A DNA stretch of 64,000 nucleotides from Lachnospiraceae bacterium (GCA_029054245.1 JAIDFQ010000041.1:1-64000), one strand, 5' to 3'. Shown: positions 8,916 to 18,198, numbered from the stretch's first letter. Made by a program: numbers and translations. The notes: generated from the sequence alone by a model not told the origin.

Positions 8916-9395
8916 TTAGCTGCGGATCTTCACCTTTTTGGGGGGCATATGGGTGGATATCATTTCAATTACCCCGGGCGCCTGCATCCCCAAATCTTTC
9001 TTTGGAAAAATAGAGGCATTTACAGGAGAAGTGTATAAAATCAGGCTCCGCGAGGTAGACACCGCCTTATACATGTCCTCCCACTTCTGCCCCTGGGTCT
9101 CATCATTCTGGGATACCGTAACCCCTTCTTCTGTCATTTTGTAATGAAGGGACGTTTTAAAAGCCGGATTGGCAAGATACTGCTGCCTGGATTTCAGAAA
9201 AAGGGTCCATGGCAGATATGCAAGTATGATAATTCCTGCAATCAAAACAAGTAAGCCTGCACCCATAAAGTAAGCTACCACCATCAGCGCGCCTGCTGCC
9301 GCGCCGATCAGCCCTGATGCACTGGTGTAGGTATGGTACAGCATATAATCGTAGAGGACTGCCGGTGTTATTTTTACGTCAAATTCTATTTCCAT
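8916..9395 (-). CDS. YcxB-like membrane protein
   Basis: 159 residues from the ATG at 9395 (MEIEFDVKITPAVLYDYMLYH). The frame is open further upstream, but AAGGAA lies just before this ATG and the extension has no family character. Two adjacent hydrophobic segments (about 25-60) are followed by a soluble beta domain with SLHYKMTEEGVTV and W-x-DMYKAVST, the pattern of YcxB-like proteins. The function of the family is unknown. It is the first gene of the housekeeping operon. Confidence 0.8.
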   Translation of the reverse strand: MEIEFDVKITPAVLYDYMLYHTYTSASGLIGAAAGALMVVAYFMGAGLLVLIAGIIILAYLPWTLFLKSRQQYLANPAFKTSLHYKMTEEGVTVSQNDETQGQKWEDMYKAVSTSRSLILYTSPVNASIFPKKDLGMQAPGVIEMISTHMPPKKVKIRS

Positions 9396-9420
9396 AAGTA
9401 ATTCCTTCCACTGCCTCAAA

Positions 9421-9443
9421 GAGCACCTACACGGCAGGTGCTC
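9421..9443 (-). promoter_or_regulatory. hairpin at the 5' end of the tsaE-tsaB operon transcript
   Basis: GAGCACCT and AGGTGCTC pair perfectly around a 7-base loop, about 10 bases downstream of the -10 box at 9457-9462. The transcript would therefore start with a hairpin, which could protect its 5' end. No T-run follows, so premature termination is unlikely. Confidence 0.55.
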
Positions 9444-9456
9444 TCTATTCCTCTTT

Positions 9457-9484
9457 ATTATACTAAAAATATGATAATGTGCAA
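9457..9484 (-). promoter_or_regulatory. promoter of the t6A/rnz/ispD operon
   Basis: TTGCAC (9484-9479) and TATAAT (9462-9457) lie 16 bases apart on the minus strand. The first gene starts about 60 bases downstream. It is back to back with the apt promoter. Confidence 0.75.
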
Positions 9485-9526
9485 CATGAAAAATTTTCAC
9501 GCCGCTTCCTACAATCATTAAATGCC

Positions 9527-9555
9527 TTGTTCTATATGATATTTTCTGATAGAAT
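9527..9555 (+). promoter_or_regulatory. promoter of apt
   Basis: TTGTTC at 9527-9532 and TAGAAT at 9550-9555 with a 17-base spacer, about 43 bases before the apt start. Confidence 0.65.
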
Positions 9556-9597
9556 AGTCAAGTATTATCAATATAAATGAGAGAAGGTATTCATGCT

Positions 9598-10122
9598 ATG
9601 AAAAAAATTAAAGAGTATATACGAAGCATTCCGGATTTTCCGGAGAAAGGCATTATTTTCAGGGACGTGACCAGTGTGCTGCAGGATCCAGACAGGTTAG
9701 CGCTTGCCATTGATTCCATGAAAAAGATGCTGGAAGGAATTGATTTTGACGTGATTGTGGGAACAGAGTCAAGAGGATTTATTTTTGGCGTTCCAATTGC
9801 CTATTCCTTACATAAAGGATTTGTACCAGTTCGTAAGAAAGGAAAGCTGCCGCTGGCGGTTATTTCCAAGGAATATGATCTGGAATATGGCAGCGCTGTG
9901 GTGGAAATGCATAAAGACTCCATTAAGCCGGGACAAAAAGTAGTTGTGGTGGACGACCTGATTGCCACAGGCGGCACCATTGAGGCGAGCATTCAGATGA
10001 TTGAAGAGCTGGGCGGCGAAGTCGTGAAGGTGGTCTTCCTGATGGAGTTGGCGGGGCTTAAGGGAAGAGAACGGCTGAAAGGCTACGATGTGGACAGCGT
10101 CATCATCTATGAAGGCAAATAA
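9598..10122 (+). CDS. apt: adenine phosphoribosyltransferase
   Basis: Purine salvage: adenine + PRPP to AMP + PPi. 174 residues from the ATG at 9598, which has GAGAAGG ten bases upstream; an in-frame ATG at 9577 lies before this ribosome binding site and is unlikely. The PRPP loop VVVVDDLIATGGT is at about 115-127 and the family's GTESRGFIFG at about 53-62. A purine permease follows 37 bases later, so import and salvage are probably one transcript. Confidence 0.95.
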   Translation: MKKIKEYIRSIPDFPEKGIIFRDVTSVLQDPDRLALAIDSMKKMLEGIDFDVIVGTESRGFIFGVPIAYSLHKGFVPVRKKGKLPLAVISKEYDLEYGSAVVEMHKDSIKPGQKVVVVDDLIATGGTIEASIQMIEELGGEVVKVVFLMELAGLKGRERLKGYDVDSVIIYEGK

Positions 10123-10159
10123 AAGGATATTTACCACTTATGAGAAAAGGAGAAAAGAG

Positions 10160-11518
10160 ATGTTAGAGAAATGGTTTAAGCTCAAAGAAAACAACACGAA
10201 CGTCAAAACAGAAGCCGTTGCCGGTGTCACCACATTCATGACCATGGCGTACATTCTGGCAGTGAACCCGTCGATTCTTTCAGCGTCCGGCATGGACAGT
10301 AACGCTGTGCTGATGGCAACGGCGCTTGCTGCGTTTATCGGTACCCTGGCAATGGCGCTGCTAGCAAACTATCCCTTCGCCCTTGCCCCGGGTCTTGGTC
10401 TTAACGCATATTTTGCCTATACGGTATGCGGCGTTATGGGATACTCCTGGCAGATTGCGCTGCTTGCGGTGTTTGTGGAAGGACTGATTTTTATCGTATT
10501 GTCCGTGACAAATGTGCGGGAGGCAATCTTTAACGCAATTCCCATGCAGCTTAAAAGAGGCGTGTCTGTAGGTATCGGTTTGTTTATTGCTTTTATCGGA
10601 TTCCAGAATGCAGGGGTTGTAGTGAACTCAGATAGCACACTGGTAACAGTAATTGACTTTACAGCAGACTTCCATACGGCAGGAATCAGCGCGCTATTGG
10701 CGGTCATCGGAGTTTTTATAATCGTTATCCTCCATGTAAAAAAGGTAAAAGGCTCTATTTTAATCGGTATCTTTGCCACTTGGATCCTGGGTGTCCTCTG
10801 TCAACTGACGGGCTTATACACGGTAGTGCCGGAAGCAGGCTATTATTCTTTGATTCCTTCCTGGAGCAGCTTCAGCATCAGTTCCATTGGTTTGACCTTT
10901 GGCCAATGCTTTAAAGCAGATTTTGGATCCATTAAGGCGGTTGACTTTATCGTAATAATTTTTGCATTTCTGTTTGTAGATATTTTCGATACGCTTGGAA
11001 CACTGATCGGATGTGCAAACAAGGCGGATATGCTGGATAAAGAAGGAAAGCTTCCCCGCATCAAACAGGCGCTTTTGGCAGATGCTATCGCAACCAGCGC
11101 AGGTGCCGTGCTGGGTACTTCCACCACAACCACATTCGTAGAAAGCTCTGCAGGCGTTGCAGAGGGCGGCAGAACGGGACTTTCTTCCGTTGTGACTGGT
11201 TTCCTGTTTCTGCTGGCAATCATATTTGCTCCCATCTTTACAACCATCCCTGGATTTGCAACGGCTCCTGCACTAATATTTGTAGGATTTTTGATGATTA
11301 CTGCTGTTGTGCAGATCGATTTCGAGGATCTGACAGAGGCAATTCCCGCTTACCTGTGTCTACTTGCCATGCCTCTTATGTACAGTATTTCCGAAGGTAT
11401 TGCCGTAGGCGTCATTTCTTATGTGATCATTAACCTTGTATGTGGGAAGGCAAAAAAGATTACCCCCCTTATGTATATACTTGCAGTATTGTTTATTTGT
11501 AAATACATTTTCCTGTAG
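10160..11518 (+). CDS. NCS2-family purine permease (guanine/hypoxanthine type)
   Basis: 452 residues from MLEKWFKLKENNTNVKTE, preceded by GGAGAAAAGAG. About 12-14 membrane spans. Marks of the AzgA/PbuG branch: TEAVAGVTTFMTMAYILAVNP near the N terminus, APGLGLNAYF in span 3, and VDIFDTLGTLIG and SAGVAEGGRTGL in the substrate region. These are proton-driven purine symporters. Being directly after apt supports adenine or hypoxanthine/guanine as substrate; which one cannot be told. Confidence 0.9.
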   Translation: MLEKWFKLKENNTNVKTEAVAGVTTFMTMAYILAVNPSILSASGMDSNAVLMATALAAFIGTLAMALLANYPFALAPGLGLNAYFAYTVCGVMGYSWQIALLAVFVEGLIFIVLSVTNVREAIFNAIPMQLKRGVSVGIGLFIAFIGFQNAGVVVNSDSTLVTVIDFTADFHTAGISALLAVIGVFIIVILHVKKVKGSILIGIFATWILGVLCQLTGLYTVVPEAGYYSLIPSWSSFSISSIGLTFGQCFKADFGSIKAVDFIVIIFAFLFVDIFDTLGTLIGCANKADMLDKEGKLPRIKQALLADAIATSAGAVLGTSTTTTFVESSAGVAEGGRTGLSSVVTGFLFLLAIIFAPIFTTIPGFATAPALIFVGFLMITAVVQIDFEDLTEAIPAYLCLLAMPLMYSISEGIAVGVISYVIINLVCGKAKKITPLMYILAVLFICKYIFL

Positions 11519-11648
11519 GGTGAATTAACTTTTTTAAAATTGTATCAGGAAAATATCATATATGGAAACTGTTTTTACTGATATTGAAATTATGAAAAGG
11601 TGATTGCAGAACATTCCGAAAAACACCAGAAATTAGCATAAATATAAC

Positions 11649-11698
11649 AGCAGCAGCCCGAACAAGACATTACGCACAGTTCAGGCTGCTGCTTTTTC
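11649..11698 (+). terminator. intrinsic terminator after the purine permease gene
   Basis: A 15-base stem (AGCAGCAGCC...GGCTGCTGCT with one mismatch) around a 15-base loop, followed by TTTTT. It is shared with the converging FlxA-like gene, though the T-run favours the plus strand. Confidence 0.8.
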
Positions 11699-11725
11699 AT
11701 ATTTGCATTGGCATTATATCACTTA

Positions 11726-12589
11726 TTACAAACGGATATCTACGCGAGTATAAGACATAGGCTGTGTAACTGCCCCTGTGGCATCTGCTATATGATTTGC
11801 ATCTTGAGGATTTTCCTCAGTATTAACTGCCTCAGTATTAACTGTCTCAGTATTAACTGCCTCAGTATTGTCTTTGTTTTCCGCCGCTTTTCCCGGGATT
11901 TTGTCCTCTTTCTGGGAGGCTTGTATTGTTTTGCTGTCCTTGTCTTCGGTCTTTTTGTCAGATTCACTTGCCTGTGTCTGCTGTTCTGTTTTGGCTGCCT
12001 CTTCCAGTGTCCGGTTTGCATCTGCCAGAGTTCCTATCTGCGAAGTCTCTGCCTCCAGCTGCTTAGCTCTAGCTTTGGCAAGTTCTTCCTCTTTTGCCTC
12101 TGTGCTTCCGCCTCTGCTGCTGTCCAGCTTTATTTCCACCTCCAAAACACCAGCTCTTCCTTCCATTTTCGTCGCAACACTGCCCTGTACCTTTGCCTGC
12201 TTTACAGAGGAATCCGCTGAAATCATTGCCTGCATACTTGAAGTTGACAGCCCTGCCCCTTTTGATCCCGATTTAGCGGCACTGGTCTTACGACTTTGAC
12301 CGGTGAGCGCTTCCATCGATGAATCCTTTGACTGCTGCTCTCTTTTCTGCTCAATCTGATGCTGCCGCAGCTGTTGCTGCAGACTTGCAATCTCCTGCTG
12401 GATTTCCTGCCTTTTTTTCATCTTCTCTTCCGGTGTCATCTTGTCATCCGCCGAAAGATCCTTCAGTTTCTTCTGCGCGTTTGCAATCTGATTCTGAATA
12501 TTTCTACTGACAGGATCCGCCTGCATATTTCCTGCTGGTTTACCTGCTCCCTGAAACGCTGTTCCATTTACACTGCCAATTGCCATCAT
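11726..12589 (-). CDS. FlxA-like coiled-coil protein with a degenerate repeat tail
   Basis: A 287-residue hydrophilic protein. Residues 25-85 predict a coiled coil with Q/K/E heptads (IQNQIANAQKKLKDL, EIASLQQQLRQHQIEQ), like FlxA-type proteins whose function is unclear. The rest is low complexity (A, K, E, Q, S, T) and contains VNTEA-type pentapeptide repeats (about 240-257) from 15-base DNA repeats. There is no signal peptide or membrane span. AAGGAG is nine bases before the start codon. Confidence 0.75.
   Translation of the reverse strand: MMAIGSVNGTAFQGAGKPAGNMQADPVSRNIQNQIANAQKKLKDLSADDKMTPEEKMKKRQEIQQEIASLQQQLRQHQIEQKREQQSKDSSMEALTGQSRKTSAAKSGSKGAGLSTSSMQAMISADSSVKQAKVQGSVATKMEGRAGVLEVEIKLDSSRGGSTEAKEEELAKARAKQLEAETSQIGTLADANRTLEEAAKTEQQTQASESDKKTEDKDSKTIQASQKEDKIPGKAAENKDNTEAVNTETVNTEAVNTEENPQDANHIADATGAVTQPMSYTRVDIRL
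11816..11870. repeat. 15-base tandem repeat, 3.7 copies, inside the FlxA-like gene
   Basis: The unit CTCAGTATTAACTGC occurs at 11816, 11831 (last base T), 11846 and partially at 11861. As a multiple of three it changes the protein only by whole VNTEA units, so copy number may vary between strains without breaking the frame. Confidence 0.9.
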
Positions 12590-12770
12590 AGTTTTGATCT
12601 CCTTTCCAAGTCATACATCCATGTTCTGTGAGCAAACTCTTTCCATACCCATCTTCAACTATTATTTCGGAGCTCTCCTTTTCAGTCTGAACCGTTTTGC
12701 CGTGAGCAGCCTGTTTTCTGCTGTAAGCCATATAAAGCAATGGTCGGCAAGGCTAGGCTCCCACTTCCCA

Positions 12771-14165
12771 CTAATAACCTGACTCCTCCAGCATCAACAT
12801 TACGCTTAAACAGAACTCCCCATCTTTCAAGTCTATCGCTATGTCACCGGAATATTTCTCCGCCACCCTGCGGATGTTGGATAGTCCATATCCGTGCGCA
12901 CTCGTGCCTTCTTTTGATGTAAGGGGCAGCCCGCTTTCCACATCCCACTGTAAATTTCCCGTAAAACAATTTGCAACTTCTATCATATAAGCGTTATACC
13001 TGCGGTAAGACCGGATGCGTATATAGGGCTCTCTGCTCATATTCACGTTTTCAACCGCATTCTGCAGAGCATTGTTTAAAATCACACTGACATCAAATGC
13101 ATTGATGTTTGAATCCTCTGGATAATAAAACGCCGACTGGAATCGTATTTTCTTTTTTTCCGCTTCACTTTTCTTTTCCAGCAAAATCACATCCGTTACC
13201 GGATTTCCGCTTCTAATCCCTGTAAGGCTTTGCTCTCCTTCTGTTCCCGCAAGCGCTGCCTTTAAATCTTCACTGTATTCCCTCGCTTCTTCCATGCGGT
13301 TTCCTGCGTAAAGTCCTTCCAAGGTAAGGATATGGTTTGCCATATCATGCCGGATGCTGCGGATATTTTGATAAAGTCCTTCCACCTGCGAAATATGCTG
13401 CTGAATACTTTTAACCTGTGCTTCAAGCTGCCTGCTTCGCAGCTTTTCCTCCTGCTTTTCTTTGATGGACTGATACAGCCCTATGAATACTATCAGAATT
13501 ACAAGAGAAATCACATAATATAAAAACAAAAGCAAATCATAAACTCCGGGACTCCCCTCTACTTCCATGATATAAAAGTAGCGGTAATACTGTAAGATTT
13601 CATACCCCGCTGCTCCTTCCACCGAAGGAATCAGCAGCATAAGCAGCTCTCCCTTTTCCATTTTTTCCTGTTTATTTGAATAAGTCTTGAGAATCAGCCA
13701 GATACATCCAGCGATAAAGAATGTCTCGAATATTAAATGAAACACAGATGCCCCCGCCCACAAAGCAAACCACATATCCGGATGTTCTAGCATATAATTG
13801 GTTCCTGCTGCCCAGCTGTAAAAATGGTCATACAAAATTTCTGCCATTGCAGTTGTAGACCGGCGCATAGGAAAAAAGGTGCCCGCAAGGAAAGCCTTCT
13901 GCGCATAATTTCTGCGATCACTCAAGCACATCACAAGCATTGTGGCAAATAGAGCAATCCCATATACCACCCAGACTTCCATATGAAAAGGAATCTCATA
14001 AAGAATCAGATTAATCAGAAACCATGCTCCTCCACTGGCTGCCGCTCCCTTTTTATTTCTCATAAAAGGTTTTACAAGCCGGTAAAAGCAGTAGCCCTTT
14101 ATAACCAGTCCAATAATCATCAATACATAGGCAGTAGTCTCAACTGCCACTTCATTCTCTATCAT
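12771..14165 (-). CDS. sensor histidine kinase, GHKL type (AgrC/VirS-like)
   Basis: A 464-residue kinase. The N-terminal 215 residues are very hydrophobic, with six or seven spans forming the sensor. A coiled-coil linker follows, then the phosphoacceptor region IRSIRHDMANH (His near residue 272), DVSVILNNALQNAVEN as N box and HGYGLSNIRRVAEKY as G box, closing with the GHKL ATPase. It is transcribed 37 bases after its LytTR partner. No AgrD-like peptide or AgrB gene is next to it, so the signal is unknown. Confidence 0.92.
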   Translation of the reverse strand: MIENEVAVETTAYVLMIIGLVIKGYCFYRLVKPFMRNKKGAAASGGAWFLINLILYEIPFHMEVWVVYGIALFATMLVMCLSDRRNYAQKAFLAGTFFPMRRSTTAMAEILYDHFYSWAAGTNYMLEHPDMWFALWAGASVFHLIFETFFIAGCIWLILKTYSNKQEKMEKGELLMLLIPSVEGAAGYEILQYYRYFYIMEVEGSPGVYDLLLFLYYVISLVILIVFIGLYQSIKEKQEEKLRSRQLEAQVKSIQQHISQVEGLYQNIRSIRHDMANHILTLEGLYAGNRMEEAREYSEDLKAALAGTEGEQSLTGIRSGNPVTDVILLEKKSEAEKKKIRFQSAFYYPEDSNINAFDVSVILNNALQNAVENVNMSREPYIRIRSYRRYNAYMIEVANCFTGNLQWDVESGLPLTSKEGTSAHGYGLSNIRRVAEKYSGDIAIDLKDGEFCLSVMLMLEESGY

Positions 14166-14201
14166 CTCCTATTCTCCTGTCTAACACCTTATAGGATTTC
14201 T

Positions 14202-14924
14202 CTACTCTTTCTCTTTCTTTTGGATAAATCGCAGATACCGCCTCACGAACTCCCTATAATTCTGCTTTGCCATAAGCGCCTGTCCCTTTTCCATATAAAT
14301 CGTGGTACTGTCATATTTCCTGATGAACCGGAAATTCACAAGATATCCCCTGTGGGAGCGATAAAATTCATCCCCCGCCTTCTTCTCCAATTCCTTCATC
14401 CTTCCATAATACTCTATATCTGAATCCATGGTATGAATGACCACTTTCCGGTCAAACACCTCCGCATAGATAATATCTTCCAGATTCACAACAATATGCC
14501 TGCCGCCCGTCGTCACCACAAGGCTGGGCGTTTCCCTTTTGTTCCCTGTATCTTCCAGCCTTATCCTCTCTTCAAACTGCTCCCCTGCTCTTTGCAATAC
14601 TTCCATAAATTTCCGATCATCAAAGGGCTTCAACAAATAATGAAACGCTCCCACATCAAAGGACTGAAACACATAATCACGAAAAGCCGTCACAAAAATA
14701 AGAATCACATCTTTGTGCCTCCTGCGCAGCTGCCGCGCCGTATCCATTCCATTTTTCCCCGGCATTTCAATATCAAGCAGCAAAATATCCGGCGGATTCC
14801 CATCTAAAAGCACTTCTTCCCCCGACTGATATTCCTTCAGTTGTGCCTCTGGATAAATCCCTCTAATTTTCTCTATGAACCTATCCCTTACTTCCCTTTC
14901 ATCATCACATATCCCAATCCGCAT
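14202..14924 (-). CDS. LytTR-family response regulator
   Basis: 240 residues from MRIGICDDE (ATG at 14924, GGAGAGG upstream; an open extension to 14990 has no support). The receiver domain has the acidic pair in CDDE, the phosphorylated Asp in DILLLDIEMPG (about residue 54), T in FVTAF and K in LLKPF. A LytTR DNA-binding domain follows (about 135-235, with FYRSHRGYLVNFRFI). Together with the adjacent GHKL kinase it makes an AgrA/AgrC-type pair. Confidence 0.93.
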   Translation of the reverse strand: MRIGICDDEREVRDRFIEKIRGIYPEAQLKEYQSGEEVLLDGNPPDILLLDIEMPGKNGMDTARQLRRRHKDVILIFVTAFRDYVFQSFDVGAFHYLLKPFDDRKFMEVLQRAGEQFEERIRLEDTGNKRETPSLVVTTGGRHIVVNLEDIIYAEVFDRKVVIHTMDSDIEYYGRMKELEKKAGDEFYRSHRGYLVNFRFIRKYDSTTIYMEKGQALMAKQNYREFVRRYLRFIQKKEKE

Positions 14925-15074
14925 CTTTTCCTCTCCTTGCCGCCTGCACATGAATAAAATTATATCGGAATTTCCCGCCTCTCCCAACACCTAAATGCCG
15001 TAAACCAACCATTTTCCGCCGTCAAACGTTAATCCACCTTCTTACAAGGAAGAATAGGAAGATACCGCTCCTCC

Positions 15075-15126
15075 AAAAAGTGGGGCGGATATGGCACCGC
15101 CTGGCACCGTATCCGCCCCACTTTTT
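15075..15126 (-). terminator. strong intrinsic terminator of the MacB-like operon
   Basis: AAAAAGTGGGGCGGATA pairs with TATCCGCCCCACTTTTT around an 18-base centre that holds a small hairpin of its own (GG...CC). It ends the minus-strand operon whose last gene stops at 15156 and could act on both strands. Confidence 0.88.
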
Positions 15127-15155
15127 GTCCACCGCCTCATCATTCGCCGCATACT

Positions 15156-16373
15156 CTACTCATGTCTTAGCGCCTCGATCGGATTCAGCCGTGCCGCCTT
15201 CCTTGCTGGATAAATTCCAAAGAAAATACCAACCCCACAAGAGAAAACAGAAGCAAACAAAATCGTCCCCACACTGACCTGGGGTGTAATATCCGCAATG
15301 GAGCCGACTCCCATAGCGCCCAAAACCCCCAGTGCTATTCCTATCAAACCGCCCAGCAGTGTAATGATTCCCGCTTCCGCCAAGAACTGCAAAAGCACCG
15401 AACCTGTCCTTGCACCAAGCGCCTTTCGGATTCCGATTTCCCTAGTCCGTTCCGTCACGGACACCAGCATAATGTTCATAACGCCGATACCGCCTACCAA
15501 AAGAGAAATTGCCGCCACAAAGGAAATAAATATCGTAATAAATCCTAAAATCGTATCGTACTGCGCTGCCACATCTGTAAAGCTCTGCATCATGATCTGG
15601 TTTTCTCCCCTCACATTATGTCTGCCTTCCAATAATGCCAACACTTTAGAAGCAACCTCCGTACAATAGGCAGACGACTCTGCAATGACATAAAACTGGT
15701 CAATCTCGTCAATATAATATCCCAGTTTGTTCGCCATAAACGTAAGCGGAACCTCCGCTTCTATGGTCGTAACGCCATAGCTGCCGCTGATCAATGACGA
15801 AGCGCTGTCCTGTCTGATTCCAACCACCCGCAGCTCCTGCGTAATTCCCCAGAAGGTTGCATCAAAGCTCATGCCGACCACATCCGTGGTTCCAAAAAGA
15901 GCTACCGCACTACTTTCATTGATTACACAGGCATTGCTTGCGCCGTCATAATCATTCTGAGAAAAATATTTCCCTTTGACAATGGGTTCGCTTGAAATAT
16001 ACTGCAGCCCAACCGTACCGCCGCTCATTCTGATATCAAAATCACCTTTAGGTCCTTCTGCCGTTCCCCACGTTCCAAACTGCGGCGTAACGCCCTTTAC
16101 ATGATCGATCTGCGTATTGATTGCATCAAAATCCTCCTGATTAAAAGATACTGTGGTATCTTTTCTTGTGGTATCCGCATAAAACACAATCTGACCACCG
16201 GCAAGACCCTCTAACTCTGAATTGACCTGTCCTCTGACACCATTTCCAATTGAGATGACCATGATGACGGAGGAAATGCCAATAATGATTCCCAGCATGG
16301 TTAGAACGGAGCGCCCCTTATTGCTCCTGATATTCATCAGAGCAATCTTGATGTATTCCCATATCTGTGCCAT
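15156..16373 (-). CDS. MacB-like ABC transporter permease (FtsX domain)
   Basis: 405 residues from MAQIWEYIKIALMNIRSNK (ATG at 16373 with AGAGG). Architecture: one N-terminal span (RSVLTMLGIIIGISSVIMVISIG), a long external domain (about 50-270), and three C-terminal spans of the FtsX/MacB core with the conserved TERTREIGIRKALGA loop. MacB-type transporters work by mechanotransmission and push substrates already outside the membrane. With the adaptor and ATPase genes upstream it makes a complete tripartite-like system in a Gram-positive. Confidence 0.93.
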   Translation of the reverse strand: MAQIWEYIKIALMNIRSNKGRSVLTMLGIIIGISSVIMVISIGNGVRGQVNSELEGLAGGQIVFYADTTRKDTTVSFNQEDFDAINTQIDHVKGVTPQFGTWGTAEGPKGDFDIRMSGGTVGLQYISSEPIVKGKYFSQNDYDGASNACVINESSAVALFGTTDVVGMSFDATFWGITQELRVVGIRQDSASSLISGSYGVTTIEAEVPLTFMANKLGYYIDEIDQFYVIAESSAYCTEVASKVLALLEGRHNVRGENQIMMQSFTDVAAQYDTILGFITIFISFVAAISLLVGGIGVMNIMLVSVTERTREIGIRKALGARTGSVLLQFLAEAGIITLLGGLIGIALGVLGAMGVGSIADITPQVSVGTILFASVFSCGVGIFFGIYPARKAARLNPIEALRHE

Positions 16374-16450
16374 TTTTACCTCTTTCCACTGCCGCGGCAA
16401 TCTGCTTACGGATAGCCGCGGCAGTCTTCTTACTTACGCTGTCTTACATA

Positions 16451-18172
16451 CTATTGGGGCATTGCTGCTACTACCATGCCTTCCATAAGGTTAGCAGTTA
16501 CATCCGTAACGACCTGTTCGCCATCTGAAAGCCCTTCCGTCACCTGCACCATCGTATCAGAGGAAATACCTGTTGTAATCCGCTTCTTGACTAGGATATT
16601 TTCCTCCACTACATAGACAAATTCACCTTCCATATCCACATTGACTGCTGTTACCGGAATGAGCACGGCGTCCTTTTCCTGCGCGGTGCTGATGATCACC
16701 TTTGCTTCCACGCCCAGAATGACTTCACTGTCAGGATTGGTTATCTTAATTTCGGTTCCTACCACAGAAGCGCCGCTGTTGTTCTGTTCTGCCATCTTAT
16801 TGATTTTCGTCACTTTGCCTTCATACTCCTGGCTTCCGATGGTGACAATCGCATTCTGGCCTACCGCAATCTTATCCAAATCATACTTGGTCACTGTAAC
16901 TCTGACCATAACGTCCTGCGTACTTTCCAGTTTCAAAAGCTGGGAGCCTGTGGCAACCGTGCCGCCCTCCACAGCATTGATCTCTGTGACGACACCGTCA
17001 AACTCTGCTGCCACACCATTTGCTGCCGCCTGCAGGCTTTCCAGCGAGTTAGACGCTTCAATCCCCTTAGTCTGGTTTTCAGCCTCCAGCTCCTGGCGTG
17101 CGCCGGAAGTCATCCTGCCTGCTTCCGCCGAACTCTTCTGTGATTTCATTTCTGAACGATATTCTTTGTAATCTGAGAGCATCTTATTATATACCGCAAG
17201 CTCATCCTCCCAGCCCTTGACCTCTTCGTTATTCTGCTGTTCATAACTGTTAAGCTGCACCAGTTTCTGCAGATTCATATACTCATCAGAATCGGGATGA
17301 TCCTGCCAGTCTAAAAGCGATATCTGGAGCAGTGCTCCTTCATATGCCAGATCGCTCTTTTTCTGTTCGATCTTATTTTCCAGATTGGTTATGTATGCTT
17401 CCGTGTCTGCAATCTGCTGATCCAGCACGCTGATATTAACGTTTGCCTCGTTTAAATCTCCCCACTTTTGACCGTTGCTCTGTACGGAATCGTTATAATT
17501 CCCCTGATTCGACTGAATCTTCAACTGTGCCAGCGTCGTCTTCGTCGCCAAATCCTCTGCATCGTAAGAAATCAGTATATCTCCTGCTTTTACCGCATCG
17601 CCCGCCGCTACAGCCACATCTCCGATTTTTACGTCCACATCAGAAAAATAGCTCTTTGTCAGTTCTGTTGTGACTGTTCCGCTGGTGCTGATTGTCTGTT
17701 CGATTTCTCCGGTAAAGGCCCCTGTGGTCATTACAAAGGTCTGGGGACCATTGCTGCCAAACACTTTGCTTACGGCAAAAAACACGATGACCACCCCAAG
17801 GATACTGCACAGAATGATTCTTCTGCGTTTTTTCTTTGCCGCCCTGTCTAAGGGCTTCTTTTCCTTTTTCTTCTTCTCTTTCTTTTCTTTCTTCTTTTTC
17901 TCAGGCAGGTCCTTAGATTTTGTAGTAGTTACCAGTTCTACGCTTTCCATTGCTGACGCTTTGGTCTGTGTATTCTCCTGCTCTGCGCCTTTGGCATTGG
18001 CACCATCCAATGTGCCATCTGCCTGTTGGGCGCCTTCCATCTGTGCTTCTTTTGTTTCCACTACTTCCATGTTTGTGCCCTCCGCATTTTCCGATACGGT
18101 CGTCTCTTCCAAGATGTCAACCACATTTTCCTTTCCGGTCTTATTATTTTTTTGCTTCTTCTTGTCAGACAT
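16451..18172 (-). CDS. HlyD/MacA-family membrane-fusion adaptor with long cytoplasmic lead
   Basis: 573 residues. The first 120 residues are unusual: an acidic half followed by a lysine-rich block (KKKKEKKEKKKKEKK) just before the single membrane span (about 122-142). After it come the lipoyl/barrel-sandwich half (GDVAVAAGDAVKAGDILISYD), a coiled-coil hairpin (about 215-400), the second lipoyl half (AEFDGVVTEINAVEGG) and beta-barrel and MP domains. MacA-type adaptors normally have only a few residues before the span, so the lead may bind a cytoplasmic partner. It lies between ATPase and permease genes. Confidence 0.9.
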   Translation of the reverse strand: MSDKKKQKNNKTGKENVVDILEETTVSENAEGTNMEVVETKEAQMEGAQQADGTLDGANAKGAEQENTQTKASAMESVELVTTTKSKDLPEKKKKEKKEKKKKEKKPLDRAAKKKRRRIILCSILGVVIVFFAVSKVFGSNGPQTFVMTTGAFTGEIEQTISTSGTVTTELTKSYFSDVDVKIGDVAVAAGDAVKAGDILISYDAEDLATKTTLAQLKIQSNQGNYNDSVQSNGQKWGDLNEANVNISVLDQQIADTEAYITNLENKIEQKKSDLAYEGALLQISLLDWQDHPDSDEYMNLQKLVQLNSYEQQNNEEVKGWEDELAVYNKMLSDYKEYRSEMKSQKSSAEAGRMTSGARQELEAENQTKGIEASNSLESLQAAANGVAAEFDGVVTEINAVEGGTVATGSQLLKLESTQDVMVRVTVTKYDLDKIAVGQNAIVTIGSQEYEGKVTKINKMAEQNNSGASVVGTEIKITNPDSEVILGVEAKVIISTAQEKDAVLIPVTAVNVDMEGEFVYVVEENILVKKRITTGISSDTMVQVTEGLSDGEQVVTDVTANLMEGMVVAAMPQ

Positions 18173-18198
18173 TTTCTTCTCCTCCCAAATGCTGTCTA

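Noticed and set aside
12540-12740. 66-codon frame next to the histidine kinase as an AgrD-like signal peptide gene
   Set aside because: It starts with TTG without a ribosome binding site, overlaps the FlxA-like gene start, and lacks the hydrophobic leader and the cysteine-plus-acidic tail layout of AgrD.
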